From contig NZ_FTMV01000004.1 of the NCBI RefSeq assembly GCF_900156175.1, positions 62,001-126,000 on the forward strand: DNA of 64,000 bases, given 5' to 3'. The position numbers and the translations under genes are program-made. This DNA comes from Janthinobacterium sp. TND4EL3 (GTDB taxonomy: Bacteria; Pseudomonadota; Gammaproteobacteria; Burkholderiales; Burkholderiaceae_D). Numbering within the stretch: the stretch's first letter is position 1; every line of letters starts with the position of its first letter. The notes beneath the pieces are model-generated. The model did not search any database and was not told the origin of the DNA. It was given only the letters and a program-made list of their open reading frames with translations. Shown here in pieces: positions 38,596-49,664 of the stretch.

Positions 38596-38634
38596 AAGGC
38601 AAGTTCCTGTTCCAGGGGGCTTGCCTTTTTTTTC
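38596..38634 (+). terminator. Terminator between the two receptor genes
   Basis: AAGGCAAG (38596-38603) / CTTGCCTT (38620-38627) stem followed by a run of T. 56 bases past the first receptor, so the second receptor probably needs its own or read-through transcription. Confidence 0.8.
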
Positions 38635-38743
38635 GGCGCTCCCGCCGGTCTTTGTCCCTTTCTGCTGCACCCCGCCGTTTGCCGTCTGTACTCATCCATA
38701 AAACCGTCCCGCCACCGCGGCGGGCATCCATAACGAGGAGTCT

Positions 38744-41443
38744 ATGAACAGTCGTTTGCATCCCGTATTACACCCCATCGCCGCCGCTGTCGCCTTGTTG
38801 TCCATCAATATGGCGGCCCAGGCGCAGCAGGCTCCCATGCAGGAAGTCGTCGTCACCGGCATCCGCGCCTCGCTGGAACAGTCGCTGAGCCAGAAGCGCA
38901 ACAGCGATTCCGTGATCGACGTCGTCAGCGCGGAAGACATCGGCAAGCTGCCCGACAAGAACGTGGCCGATGCCGTGCAGCGCGTGCCTGGCGTCAACAT
39001 TTCCTCGTCGGCCGGCGGCGAGGGCGGCTTTTCGGAAAATGACCGGGTCAGCATCCGCGGCACCAGCCCCAGCCTGACGCAAACGCTGATCAACGGCCAC
39101 GCTGTCGGCACGGGCGACTGGTTCGTCACGGACCAGGTCGGCACAGTGGGGCGCAGCGTCAGCTTTGCCTTGCTGCCGTCGGAAATCGTCAGCCGCGTCA
39201 CCGTGCAAAAAAGCGCACAGGCCGACCTGGTGGAAGGCGGCGTGGCCGGCTCCATCAATATCGAGACGCGCAAACCGCTCAGTTTCAAGCAGCCGTTCAC
39301 GGCCGAGCTGGCCGTGCAGGCCATCTATGCGGACTTGCCGGGCAAGACGGACCCGCAAATGAATGCCCTGTTCAACTGGAAGAACGAGGCGAAGACCATG
39401 GGCGTGCTGTTCCAGGTGTTTTCGGAAAAACGCCACGAACGCCGCGACGGCCAGGAATTCTTCGGCTATGGCGCCATCGACGCCAACAGCCCGGCCGCGC
39501 AAAAGCATCCGCAACTGGCCGGCGTGCTGGCGCCGCTGGGCATCAACTCGGCCTTGTTCGAACAGGTGCGCAAGCGCCAGGGCGGCAGCCTCGACCTGCA
39601 ATTCAAGCCGACCCCTGATTTGATGCTGGATGTCAACGGTTTTTATTCGAAACTGGACGCGGCCAATTACAACCGCAGCTTTTATAACCAGCCCGGCGCC
39701 AACCTGAATGCCGTCGACAATGACGGCAAGCATGTGGGCGTGATTCCCAGCGCGTTTACCGTCAAGAACAATACCCTGGTGGCGGCCGATTTTCCCGCGT
39801 CGCAGTTTCCTGCCGCCAATGCCACCACGCCCTATAACGGCCAGCTGTATCCGGCCCTGGTGGACCAGATCTACCGCCCCGGCTCGAACTCGTCGACCGC
39901 GTATGTCGATGTCAACGGCAGCTACCGCGCCAGCGAGCGCCTGCGCATCACGGGCAGCCTCGGCTACACGCGCGGCATCGGCGAAACACCCGTCGACCTC
40001 GGCTATGAGGCGGGCTTGACCGGTGTGGGCGTGTCCTACCAGCTGAACGGCCTGTCGCCGGCCAGGCTGAATTTCCCGGGCCTCGATATTTCCAAATTTA
40101 CCAACGTGGTGACGGCATCGGCCTGGGGTTCCCACGTGGAAACCCTGGACACGGAAAAATACGGCCAGGCCGATGGTGAACTGAGCATGGATTATGGCGT
40201 GCTGGAATCGCTGAAGTTCGGCGCCCGCTATGCGGAACACCACCGCAATGTGTCGTGGCCGGAAAACCGCAGCTGCGCCGTGTGCGACGGCACGACGAAT
40301 GCGCCCTTGCCGAAGTGGAATGGCGGCACCTATCCGGGCGACTACGGCAAGGGGCTGGGCGGCAATGCGCAGGGCCGCTACTGGCAGCTCGATCCGGCCG
40401 ACCTGGTGGCGTGGGCGAATAAATACGACAATTCGGGCGGGCCGAACTCGCGCAACTGGCCGGCCGAGCTGGACGTGAAGGAAAAGGACAGCGCCGCCTA
40501 CCTCATGGCCAATCTGTCGGGCAACAAGTGGCGCGGCAACGTGGGCGTGCGCGTCGTGCGCACGCAGCAGACGACGGTGACGAACGTGCCGGGCGGCGAA
40601 AATCCGATCGGCCAGGAAAACATCTTCGGCACCTATACGCCCACCGTCGTCAAGCACAGCTACACGGACGTGCTGCCCAGCGCGAATATCAAGTTTGACC
40701 TGAGCAAGGACCTGGTGGCCCGCGCGGCTGTGGCGAAGACCATGGCGCGCGCCGACTACAGCGCGCTGGTGGGCGCCGTCAACCTGAACGACCAGCTGCT
40801 GACCGGTACGGGCGGCAATCCGGACCTGAAACCGATACGCTCGACCAACTACGACGCCACCCTGGAATGGTATTTCGCACCGAAAGCCATGCTGTCCGTG
40901 GGGGCGTTTTTCATGGACATGAAATCGTACGTGACCTTTGGTACGGCGCCCGTGACCTATTACAATAATACCTTCAAGAAATTCAACACCTATGTGATCC
41001 AGTCGCCGACGAATATCGGCGCGACGAACAAGGGCGTGGAACTGAGCTACCAGCAGGGCTTGTGGGGCGGTTTCGGCGTGGTGGGCAATTACACCTATAC
41101 GAATGGCAAGGCCGACGATGGCGCGGCCGTGGTGGGCAGCTCGCGCGGCACCTACAACCTGGAAGGCTATTACGAGGACGAGCGCCTGAGCGCGCGCCTG
41201 GCGTACACCTACCGCTCCAGCTTCCTGGCCGGCCTGTTCAGCAGCTCGCCCCAGTATGTGCATGGCGTGGGCAACCTGGCAGCCTCGCTCAACTACAAGA
41301 TCGACGAGCGCTATTCGCTGACTTTCGACGTGCTGAACCTGAATAATCCCGTGCTCAAGTATTACGGCGCCAACCAGGACCAGCCCACGGCCCTGTATTC
41401 GAATGGCCGACAATTTTACTTTGGCCTGCGCGCCAAACTGTAG
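38744..41443 (+). CDS. Second TonB-dependent receptor, paralogue of the preceding one
   Basis: 899 residues. Signal peptide (AVALLSINMAAQAQQAP), plug VVVTGIRASLEQSLSQKRNS with VIDVVSAEDIGKLPDKNVAD and SIRGTSPSLTQTLINGHAVG, and a barrel ending in RQFYFGLRAKL. The order of conserved blocks matches the receptor at 35858, so they arose by duplication; extracellular loops differ strongly (FLNQPGANLNAVDN-type loops here). GAGGAG precedes the ATG. Likely transports a related sugar of different size. A terminator follows at 41501. Confidence 0.88.
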   Translation: MNSRLHPVLHPIAAAVALLSINMAAQAQQAPMQEVVVTGIRASLEQSLSQKRNSDSVIDVVSAEDIGKLPDKNVADAVQRVPGVNISSSAGGEGGFSENDRVSIRGTSPSLTQTLINGHAVGTGDWFVTDQVGTVGRSVSFALLPSEIVSRVTVQKSAQADLVEGGVAGSINIETRKPLSFKQPFTAELAVQAIYADLPGKTDPQMNALFNWKNEAKTMGVLFQVFSEKRHERRDGQEFFGYGAIDANSPAAQKHPQLAGVLAPLGINSALFEQVRKRQGGSLDLQFKPTPDLMLDVNGFYSKLDAANYNRSFYNQPGANLNAVDNDGKHVGVIPSAFTVKNNTLVAADFPASQFPAANATTPYNGQLYPALVDQIYRPGSNSSTAYVDVNGSYRASERLRITGSLGYTRGIGETPVDLGYEAGLTGVGVSYQLNGLSPARLNFPGLDISKFTNVVTASAWGSHVETLDTEKYGQADGELSMDYGVLESLKFGARYAEHHRNVSWPENRSCAVCDGTTNAPLPKWNGGTYPGDYGKGLGGNAQGRYWQLDPADLVAWANKYDNSGGPNSRNWPAELDVKEKDSAAYLMANLSGNKWRGNVGVRVVRTQQTTVTNVPGGENPIGQENIFGTYTPTVVKHSYTDVLPSANIKFDLSKDLVARAAVAKTMARADYSALVGAVNLNDQLLTGTGGNPDLKPIRSTNYDATLEWYFAPKAMLSVGAFFMDMKSYVTFGTAPVTYYNNTFKKFNTYVIQSPTNIGATNKGVELSYQQGLWGGFGVVGNYTYTNGKADDGAAVVGSSRGTYNLEGYYEDERLSARLAYTYRSSFLAGLFSSSPQYVHGVGNLAASLNYKIDERYSLTFDVLNLNNPVLKYYGANQDQPTALYSNGRQFYFGLRAKL

Positions 41444-41500
41444 TGGATAAGGCCTGACCACACCTGCTGCACGATGGTTTTGTCAGGCGTCGTCATTTTT

Positions 41501-41537
41501 CAGGCTTTCCGCCACAAGCGGCGGGCCTGCTTTTTTA
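41501..41537 (+). terminator. Terminator after the second receptor
   Basis: CAGGC / GCCTG and CCGC / GCGG nested pairs with a small internal loop, followed by TTTTTTATTT. It lies inside an upstream extension of the next reading frame, which supports the start at 41555. Confidence 0.7.
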
Positions 41538-41554
41538 TTTGGAATTGTTTGACC

Positions 41555-42676
41555 ATGACTATTGCACCTCAACGCTACCTCGCCCTCGACGTCCTGCGCG
41601 GCCTGACCGTCGCCCTGATGATCGTCGTCAATACCCCGGGCGACTGGGGCAGCGTGTATGCGCCTTTCCTGCATGCCGAATGGCATGGATTTACCGTCAC
41701 GGACCTGGTGTTTCCCAGCTTTCTGTTTGTCGTCGGCAATGCGCTGGCCTTTGCGCTGGGCAAGTATGAACACCTGGGCCATGGCGCCGTGCTGGCCAGG
41801 CTGTGCCGGCGCAGCGCCCTGATCTTTCTGCTGGGCTTTTTGCTGTACTGGTTCCCCTTCTTCAAGATCGACGACGCGGGCCAGTTCGCCTGGTCGCCGC
41901 TGTCGCACACGCGCATCCCCGGCGTGCTGCAGCGCATCGCCGTGTGCTACCTGGCTGCCGCCCTGATCCTCCATTACGGGAAGACGCGCGGCGCCCTCGT
42001 CTTCAGCGCCTGCGCCTTGCTCGGCTATTGGGCCATCCTGGCATGCTTCGGCGACTACAGCCTGCATGGCAATGCGCCGGCCAAGCTCGACCTGTTCCTG
42101 CTGGGCGACAGCCATTTGTACCATGGCGAAGGCATCGCCTTCGACCCGGAGGGCGTGCTCGGCACCTTGCCGTCCATCGTCAATGTGATTGCCGGCTACC
42201 TGGCGGGCAGCTTTGTGCGCCAGGCAGCGCCGGCGCGGCTGCGTTCCGCGCTGTATCAGCTGGCAGTAGCGGGCGTCATCTGCGTGGCCGTGGCCCTGTG
42301 CTGGAACGAGGTGTTTCCGATCAACAAGAAGTTGTGGACCAGTTCCTACGTGATGCTGGGCATCGGCCTCGATTTGCTGCTGCTGGCGCTGCTGATGTTC
42401 GTCATTGACGTGCGTCAAATGACGGGCTGGACCTACTTCTTTGAAGTCTTCGGCAAGAATACCCTGTTCATCTACCTGGTGTCGGAAGTACTGGTGATCA
42501 TCGCGTTTACCGTGCGCATCGGCGGCGTCAACCTGTACCAGTGGCTGTACCAGCAGGGGTTTACGGGCTGGGCGCCGGCGCGCGTGGGTTCGCTGCTGTT
42601 TGCCGTCAGCTTCATGCTGCTGTGCTGGCTGATCGCCTACGCCATGGACAGGCGCAAGATCTACATCAAGGTCTAA
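41555..42676 (+). CDS. nagX: NagX-type membrane acyltransferase (heparan-alpha-glucosaminide N-acetyltransferase-like)
   Basis: 373 residues from ATG 41555, with about ten hydrophobic helices. The start MTIAPQRYLALDVLRGLTVA and the conserved MIVVNTPGDWGSVYAPFLHA, TVTDLVFPSFLFVVGNALAF and RIPGVLQRIAVCYLAAALI match the family seen in GlcNAc clusters as NagX, and related to human HGSNAT. Proposed roles include acetyl transfer to glucosamine at the membrane; this is not settled. It ends 4 bases into the convergent paralogue. Family high, function inferred. Confidence 0.85.
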   Translation: MTIAPQRYLALDVLRGLTVALMIVVNTPGDWGSVYAPFLHAEWHGFTVTDLVFPSFLFVVGNALAFALGKYEHLGHGAVLARLCRRSALIFLLGFLLYWFPFFKIDDAGQFAWSPLSHTRIPGVLQRIAVCYLAAALILHYGKTRGALVFSACALLGYWAILACFGDYSLHGNAPAKLDLFLLGDSHLYHGEGIAFDPEGVLGTLPSIVNVIAGYLAGSFVRQAAPARLRSALYQLAVAGVICVAVALCWNEVFPINKKLWTSSYVMLGIGLDLLLLALLMFVIDVRQMTGWTYFFEVFGKNTLFIYLVSEVLVIIAFTVRIGGVNLYQWLYQQGFTGWAPARVGSLLFAVSFMLLCWLIAYAMDRRKIYIKV

Positions 42677-43869
42677 AATTTCAATTTCAGCCCATGCCGC
42701 GTGGCCAGGGCAGTGAAGAACAGCATCAGGGCGGTGACGGCGGCGGCATTCCACAGGCCGGCCGCGCCGCCCGTTGCCAGATACGGCCACCAGAAGGGCG
42801 GCAGGTGCAGCACGGCCGCCAGCTGCTGCCACAGGTCGGGCACGATGTAGGCGAACAGGGCATTGGTGCCGGCAGGCAACAGCACCACGGCCCAGGCGCG
42901 CCAGCGCCACACGTCGATGACGACGTAGAACACGAGGAACAGCGCCAGGATGAGGGCGCTGCACACGAGCGTGTACGATTCCGTCGCCGCGATCTTGTTA
43001 ATGTGGTGATACGGCCGCAGCAGCAGGCCGGCCGCCAGCAGGCCCAGTGCGAACCAGGCCATGAAACGGATGCGCTGCCCATGGCTCAGGGCGGCGCTAC
43101 GCAGGAACAGCTGGCCCACCAGGGTGCCGGCCAGCACATTCGCGGCCGTGGAACCGAGCACCTGCGGCACGTTCACGAAACGGTGGATGCTGTCCGGTAA
43201 AAAATCCAGGCTGCCCGCCGTGCCGCCCATGTACAGCGCAATCAGCAGGGAAAACACGCCCATCAGGGCCATGCCGCTCCCCCGGCACACCAGGTAGAGC
43301 AGGCTGCACAGCAGGTAGGCCCAGCCTATCATGCCAAGGATGCCCCACCACGACGGCTGCAGCCAGGTGCTGGAAAACTCGCCGTTCACTTCCCCACGAA
43401 AAGTTGCCAGCAGGAACAGCATCAGTGCGCCGCCCAGGGCCCGTTCCCGCTGGCCTGCATCCTGGCGCCACAGCAGGAGCATGGCCACGTAAAACAGCAG
43501 GAAATACGGGGCGCGCGGCAGCAGCGCCGCCTGCGCATCGTAGCGGTAGGCATTCGCCAGCACGACGCCGGCCAGCATCAGGCTGGCGGAGCGCCACAGC
43601 AGGCGTCCCAGCAGGGCCGGCGTGACGTGGCCGCAATGGCGCTGCATGGCCAGCGGAATGGCCATGCCGACCATGAACAGGAAACCGGGAAAGACGAGGT
43701 CGGGCACGGTGACGCCGTCGGCGCGGGGCCCCGCATGTTCGAGCCACCAGGCGATGCCGGGCATGCCGGCCAGGTAGTTGACCCAGATCATGGCGATGAT
43801 CACGCAGCCGCGAAAGGCGTCCAGGCTGGTCAATCGTTCAGGAGCGGCGGCTGCGGTGGCTGGCGGCAT
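42673..43869 (-). CDS. Second NagX/DUF5009-like membrane protein, convergent to the first
   Basis: 398 residues from ATG 43869; an upstream frame to 43947 would run into a terminator hairpin. It has a similar layout: RLTSLDAFRGCVIIAMIWVN, VPDLVFPGFLFMVGMAIPLA, and FAYIVPDLWQQLAAVLHLPP near the end, with about ten helices. It differs from the first in having GMPGIAWWLEHAG and no G-V-L-Q-R-I block. Its 3' end overlaps the first by 4 bases. Probably a diverged paralogue acting on another sugar or acyl donor. Confidence 0.8.
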   Translation of the reverse strand: MPPATAAAAPERLTSLDAFRGCVIIAMIWVNYLAGMPGIAWWLEHAGPRADGVTVPDLVFPGFLFMVGMAIPLAMQRHCGHVTPALLGRLLWRSASLMLAGVVLANAYRYDAQAALLPRAPYFLLFYVAMLLLWRQDAGQRERALGGALMLFLLATFRGEVNGEFSSTWLQPSWWGILGMIGWAYLLCSLLYLVCRGSGMALMGVFSLLIALYMGGTAGSLDFLPDSIHRFVNVPQVLGSTAANVLAGTLVGQLFLRSAALSHGQRIRFMAWFALGLLAAGLLLRPYHHINKIAATESYTLVCSALILALFLVFYVVIDVWRWRAWAVVLLPAGTNALFAYIVPDLWQQLAAVLHLPPFWWPYLATGGAAGLWNAAAVTALMLFFTALATRHGLKLKF

Positions 43870-43887
43870 GGCGGGAATAGACAGGTC

Positions 43888-43925
43888 GAAAAAAAAGCGG
43901 CCCCGGCATACACCGGGAACCGCTC
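43888..43925 (-). terminator. Terminator of the TPR-protein gene
   Basis: On the minus strand: AGCGG and CCGG blocks pair with CCGG and CCGCT, then a run of eight T. It sits 26 bases past the TPR gene stop (43951), before the next minus-strand gene. Confidence 0.75.
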
Positions 43926-43950
43926 TGGCAAGGATGCTTGCTGGCAAGTA

Positions 43951-45267
43951 TTACTTGGCCGCTGCCGCCGGCGCCGCCGCTGCCGTGGCAGGACGGTTCA
44001 GCCAGAAGATCCAGTAGCGGGCCAGGTCGCCCACGCCGTCGCCGCCCTTGACGGTTTCCAGCACCTTGATGGCTTCATCTTTCTTGCCAGCCATGGCATA
44101 GGAATAGCCGAGGCGCAGCTTGGCATCTTCAGGACGCTTCAGGCCGCCCTTGGCGATGCCTTTCTGGATCAGGTCGATACCTTTGTCGAACTGGTCCATC
44201 GTCACGAAGGCGTAGCCGAGGTTGATCAAGCCCGTGCCGTCCTTGCTCTTCATGGCCGACGCTTCACCGCTGGCGATGTTTTTCACGTCGTCGGCGGCAG
44301 CCTTGTTGGCCTGGTCGCGCAGTTTCTTGTGCTTGGCGGCATTGGCGCCCGTACCCAGCGCGCCCTTGGCAAAGCCGGCGTCGAGCACTTTTTTCGCTTC
44401 CGTCGGGAAAGCATTCTGCAGTGCGATTTCGGCCATGTCGCTGTAGTCCTGTGGCGGCATGGTGTCGACGGCCTTGAATTGCAGGCGCAGCACGTCGAGC
44501 GCGAAGCGGTCGGAATAGCCGGCCTTGCCTTGCGCGCGGCTCAGCAAGTCGGTCCAGTAGTCATCCGACGGGTAGTAGCGCACCAGGTTTTCCATGGCGA
44601 TCAGGTAGGTGGCCGGATCCTTGCTCTTCGCGCCTGTATTGGCCAGCAATTGCAGTTCTTCGATCGTTGGCGTCTTGCCTGCCTGCTGCTTGGCCGCCAG
44701 GTCGGACATCAGTTCCTGTTTCGCGCGCGCAAAATCATTGCTGAAGTAGTAGGCACGGATGATGTACTGGCGCACGCCGGTGACATCGCCTGTTTCCGTC
44801 TGGTAGCGGGTGAACCACTTGATGGCGCCCGGATAGTCCTTGGCGTTGTAGTGGTAGTTGGCCAGCGCCTGGATGAAATCGCCTTGCGCTTTCTTGTCCA
44901 GTTTGCCCGACTCGATCACCGCTTCGAGCGCCGTCATGGCCATCGGCGCATTGTTGGTGGTCGACGCCAGCGCCACGCGCAGGCGGTTCAGCACGAACAG
45001 TTCGTAGGGCGTCAGGGCGGGGATGGCGGCAGCCTGGTCGATGCGGCTTTGCACGTCGGCGTAGTTTTTCGCATCCATCGAGGCCTTCACGGCATCCGGA
45101 TCGACCAGCTTGAACACTTCAGGGCGCACCGTATCGGCTGGTGCGGGAGCAGGCGCGCCGGCAGCGGCGGCCGGCTTGGCATCCTGTGCGTGCGACAGGG
45201 CTGGCAGGACGTTCAGGCCGATGGCTGCCAGCAGCAGGCTAAGACGGGCAAGGCGGAATTGGGACAT
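43951..45267 (-). CDS. Exported TPR-repeat protein of unknown function
   Basis: 438 residues from ATG 45267, supported by AAGGA 7 nt upstream and a signal peptide (LSLLLAAIGLNVLPALSHAQ). An Ala/Pro-rich stretch follows, then helical repeats: ALANYHYNAKDYPGAIKWFT, YYFSNDFARAKQELMSDLAA, LINLGYAFVTMDQFDKGIDL and LRLGYSYAMAGKKDEAIKVL. Probably periplasmic scaffold or lipoprotein-like partner (no lipobox seen). Position between receptor/NagX genes and the ABC operon suggests a role in sugar handling, but this is context only. Confidence 0.7.
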   Translation of the reverse strand: MSQFRLARLSLLLAAIGLNVLPALSHAQDAKPAAAAGAPAPAPADTVRPEVFKLVDPDAVKASMDAKNYADVQSRIDQAAAIPALTPYELFVLNRLRVALASTTNNAPMAMTALEAVIESGKLDKKAQGDFIQALANYHYNAKDYPGAIKWFTRYQTETGDVTGVRQYIIRAYYFSNDFARAKQELMSDLAAKQQAGKTPTIEELQLLANTGAKSKDPATYLIAMENLVRYYPSDDYWTDLLSRAQGKAGYSDRFALDVLRLQFKAVDTMPPQDYSDMAEIALQNAFPTEAKKVLDAGFAKGALGTGANAAKHKKLRDQANKAAADDVKNIASGEASAMKSKDGTGLINLGYAFVTMDQFDKGIDLIQKGIAKGGLKRPEDAKLRLGYSYAMAGKKDEAIKVLETVKGGDGVGDLARYWIFWLNRPATAAAAPAAAAK

Positions 45268-45428
45268 TGTCAATCCTTCAATCAATAACAAAAATACACA
45301 CCGGCAATGGCTGCCGCAGCGTCGTGCCGCAGCGTTGCCAGAGGGCAAGGAAGCTCAAAAAAAACACACATTCTGCCATTCTGCCTGCATAAGTCAAAGA
45401 GAGGCAGCATGGTAAATAGCGGCTATTG

Positions 45429-46574
<1,146 letters not shown>

Positions 46575-46588
46575 GGACTGTGTGATTC

Positions 46589-47911
46589 CTAGCTTGCGCT
46601 GGCCGGCGTGGAGGCGGCGCCGGCGTCAGATGGGTCGGATGCGTCCTTCGGGCCGATGCGCATGAAGCGCGACAGGATCAGCACGGGCAGGGCCGACACC
46701 AGCACCCACAGGAAAAAGGTCTTGTAGCCGAGCGCCGTCTGGATGTCGCCGCTGATCATCTTGAACAGCACGAATCCCAGCTGCATCACGCCGGTGGCGA
46801 ACGCATAGTGGGCCGTCTGGTACTTGCCCACGGAGACCACCTGCATCATGAACAGGATCAGGCCGACGAAGCCGAAGCCATAGCCGAACATCTCCACGCT
46901 GAGCGCGGCCGTGATCAGGGTCAGGTCGGTGGGCATGCTGTGGCTCAGGTAGTAGAACACCAGGTTCGGCAAGTTCATGGCCAGGATCAGGAAGACCATG
47001 GCGCGTTTCAGGCCCAGCCACGACGTGAAGTAGCCGCCGCCTACGCTGCCCAGCAGGAAGGCGACGGTGCCGGCCGTGCCGTACACGGCGCCCACTTCCG
47101 TCGTCGACAGGCCCAGGCCGCCCAGTTCGCGCGCTTCGCGCAGGAACAGCGGGCCGATGGTCTGCACCTGCGCCTCGCCCGCGCGGAACAGGATGATGAA
47201 GGCGATCATGCCCCAGATGCCGGGCTTTTTCAGGAAGTCCACCAGCACGTCCCACAGGGTGCGGCTGATGCCGGCCACGCTCTTGTCGGCCACGGCCGCG
47301 TTGCGCACCTGCGGCAGCGCCCACAGGTGGTAGGCGGCCAGCGACAGCATCATGGCGCCGATGATCAGGAAGATCACCGACCAGGCGGGCTGGATGCCGA
47401 TTTTTTTCTCCAGGTAGCCGGCCAAGATCACCAGGCCGCCCAGCGAGATGAACTTGCCCGCGTTGAAGAAGGCGCCTTGCCAGCCCGCGTAGGCGGCCTG
47501 CTGCTTGTCCGACAGGCTGGCGATATACAGGCCGTCGCAGACGATGTCGTGCGTGGACGAGGCCAGCGCGGCGACGAACAGCACGGCGATGCAGGCGGCG
47601 AACCACAGCGGCGTCTGCAGGGCCAGCGCGATCAGGCCCAGGCTCAGGCCGCCGGCGAACTGGAACAGCACCACCATGGTCTTCTTGCTCGACGCCAGTT
47701 CCAGGAAGGGGCTCCACAGCGACTTGAAGACCCAGGCAAAGCCGATCAGTCCCGTCCAGCGGGCGATCTGGTCGTTCGGCACGCCCATGCTCTTGAACAT
47801 CAGGCCGGCCACCAGGGCCACGGCGTAGAACGGCAAGCCCTGGGCGAAGTACAGGGTGGGCACCCAGGTGATCGGGCTGCGTTTGCTGATGTTGCTGCGC
47901 TTGTCGTGCAT
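46589..47911 (-). CDS. AmpG/PAT-type MFS permease, probably for GlcNAc or muropeptide-derived sugar
   Basis: 440 residues from ATG 47911 (AAGGAAG upstream); an ATG at 47941 overlapping the previous gene is possible. About 12 helices, starting [20 protein letters not shown], with [20 protein letters not shown] and [20 protein letters not shown]. These resemble the AmpG / acetyl-CoA-transporter branch rather than NagP or NagE. Inner-membrane; its place between the permease and ATPase genes implies co-expression with the ABC importer. Substrate is inferred from context. Confidence 0.82.
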   Translation of the reverse strand: MHDKRSNISKRSPITWVPTLYFAQGLPFYAVALVAGLMFKSMGVPNDQIARWTGLIGFAWVFKSLWSPFLELASSKKTMVVLFQFAGGLSLGLIALALQTPLWFAACIAVLFVAALASSTHDIVCDGLYIASLSDKQQAAYAGWQGAFFNAGKFISLGGLVILAGYLEKKIGIQPAWSVIFLIIGAMMLSLAAYHLWALPQVRNAAVADKSVAGISRTLWDVLVDFLKKPGIWGMIAFIILFRAGEAQVQTIGPLFLREARELGGLGLSTTEVGAVYGTAGTVAFLLGSVGGGYFTSWLGLKRAMVFLILAMNLPNLVFYYLSHSMPTDLTLITAALSVEMFGYGFGFVGLILFMMQVVSVGKYQTAHYAFATGVMQLGFVLFKMISGDIQTALGYKTFFLWVLVSALPVLILSRFMRIGPKDASDPSDAGAASTPASAS

Positions 47912-47937
47912 GGAGGCTTCCTTATCGAGAGACGTTT

Positions 47938-48774
47938 TCATTTGACTGCACCATCCATGCCGCGCATGAAGAAGCGTTGGGTAAACAGGAAGGCGAGCAG
48001 GGTCGGCACGATGGTGATCAATGTGCCGGCGGCGATCACGCGCGTGCTGCTGCCGAAGGTGCCGCGCAAATACAGCACGCCCACCGACAGCGGGAATTCA
48101 TCGGGCTTGCTCATGACGATGGACGGCCAGATGTATTCATTCCACGATTCGACGGCCGTCAGGATGCCGACGGTGGCCAGCCATGGCGTAATCAGCGGCA
48201 GCATGATGCGGCTGAAGATGATCCACTCGGACGCGCCATCGACCCGCGCCGCGTCGATCAGGTCTTGCGGCACTTCCTCGAACGCCTGCTTGAGCAGCAA
48301 GATGGCCACGGCCGTCACCACGTTGGGCAGGATCACGCCCGTGTAGGTGTCGACCAGGCTCATTTGCGTGATGGTGATGAAGTTGACGAGGAAATTGACT
48401 TCCGACGGCAGCACCAGGGTGGCCAGGATCAGGCCGAACACGAGCTTGCGGCCGCGGAATTTCAGGCGCGCCAGCGGATACGCGGCCAGTGAGCACAGCA
48501 GCAGTTTCCAGAAGACGGTGAACACGGCGATCAGCACCGAGTTCTTGAAGAACGACCAGATGGGAATCGCATTGAACACTTCGATGAAGTTGTCGAACGA
48601 CGGCGCCTTGGGCCAGAAGGTGGGCGGGAAGGCGAAGATATTGCCTTCCGTGGAGACGGCCGTCACCAGCGTCCACCAGAACGGGAAGACGCAGACGACG
48701 GCGATCGCGCACAGCACGGCATAGTGGCCCAGTATGTGCAGGCGGGTTTTCAGGGGGCGGGAACGTTTTTGCAT
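47938..48774 (-). CDS. ABC transporter permease, CUT1 (MalG-like)
   Basis: 278 residues, about six helices. The EAA loop EQAFEEVPQDLIDAARVDGA-like segment (AFEEVPQDLIDAARVDGASE) with the G-A pattern and PLITPWLATVGILTAVESWN near the C-terminus mark a sugar importer permease. It starts 13 bases after the companion permease. Forms the membrane channel with the 48788 product and the ATPase at 45429. Confidence 0.92.
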   Translation of the reverse strand: MQKRSRPLKTRLHILGHYAVLCAIAVVCVFPFWWTLVTAVSTEGNIFAFPPTFWPKAPSFDNFIEVFNAIPIWSFFKNSVLIAVFTVFWKLLLCSLAAYPLARLKFRGRKLVFGLILATLVLPSEVNFLVNFITITQMSLVDTYTGVILPNVVTAVAILLLKQAFEEVPQDLIDAARVDGASEWIIFSRIMLPLITPWLATVGILTAVESWNEYIWPSIVMSKPDEFPLSVGVLYLRGTFGSSTRVIAAGTLITIVPTLLAFLFTQRFFMRGMDGAVK

Positions 48775-48787
48775 GGTCTTGTCCCGC

Positions 48788-49657
48788 TCAGCGGTGCTTG
48801 GGTTTGAGGTAGCGCAGGCACAGCAGGGCGATACCGATGCAGAATAGGGACACGACGAAGCTGGCCGCCAGCGCGCGCGGCAGCTTCAGGTGTTTCAAGC
48901 CCTGGTCGTAGGCGTAGTACAGCGCCGTGAAGGTGGAATTCATGGGGCCGCCCTGGGTCAGCACGTCGACTTCCTGGTACGCCTTCAGGGCCGCCAGCAC
49001 GGACAGGATGGAGCACAGCATGATGGTCGGGCGCAGCATGGGCACGGTGATCTTCCAGAAGCGCTGCCAGCGGCTGGCGCCGTCGAGCATGGCCGCTTCC
49101 TGCATGTCCGACGGAATCGATTGCAGCGCCGCCAGGTACATCACCATGTACCAGCCCAGGCCGCGCCACAGGGTGACGAACATGACGGCGAACAGGGCCA
49201 GGCTGTCGTCCGACAGCCAGCCCACGGGCGCGTTCACGAGCTTTAACGTCATCATCACGTAGTTCAGCGCGCCCTGTTCGTGGAACATGAAGCCCCACAT
49301 GATGCCGACGACGGACACGGTGGTCACCACGGGCACGTAGAAGGCGGCGCGGAACAAACGGATGCCGGGCAGGCGGTTGTTCACCAGCACGGCGAGGGTG
49401 ATGGCGCCCACCTGCACGAAGGGCACCATCAGCAAAAACATCAGCGAATTCTTCAGGCCCGAGACGAACATCTCGTTATTGAAGATGTAGCGGAAGTTGT
49501 CGAGGCCGACGAAGCGCGTCTCGCGTATCAGGCTGTAGTCGGTGAAGGCCAGCACGGAGCCGTAGCCGACGGGCCAGAACGAAAAGGCGGCCAGCAGCAG
49601 CAGGGCGGGGGCGAGGAACAGCCAGGCTTGCACGGTGTGGCGGTGGGCGAGTTTCAT
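48788..49657 (-). CDS. ABC transporter permease, CUT1 (MalF-like)
   Basis: 289 residues. The opening VQAWLFLAPALLLLAAFSFW PVG-type and the EAA motif ALQSIPSDMQEAAMLDGASR with WQRFWKITVPMLRPTIML are typical of MalF-group permeases. About six helices. It begins 7 bases after the binding-protein gene. Confidence 0.92.
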   Translation of the reverse strand: MKLAHRHTVQAWLFLAPALLLLAAFSFWPVGYGSVLAFTDYSLIRETRFVGLDNFRYIFNNEMFVSGLKNSLMFLLMVPFVQVGAITLAVLVNNRLPGIRLFRAAFYVPVVTTVSVVGIMWGFMFHEQGALNYVMMTLKLVNAPVGWLSDDSLALFAVMFVTLWRGLGWYMVMYLAALQSIPSDMQEAAMLDGASRWQRFWKITVPMLRPTIMLCSILSVLAALKAYQEVDVLTQGGPMNSTFTALYYAYDQGLKHLKLPRALAASFVVSLFCIGIALLCLRYLKPKHR

Positions 49658-49664
49658 GGTGTCC

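Noticed and set aside
38768-41461. An 897-residue open frame antisense to the second TonB receptor
   Set aside because: Same reason as above; the plus-strand receptor has a signal peptide, motifs and ribosome site.
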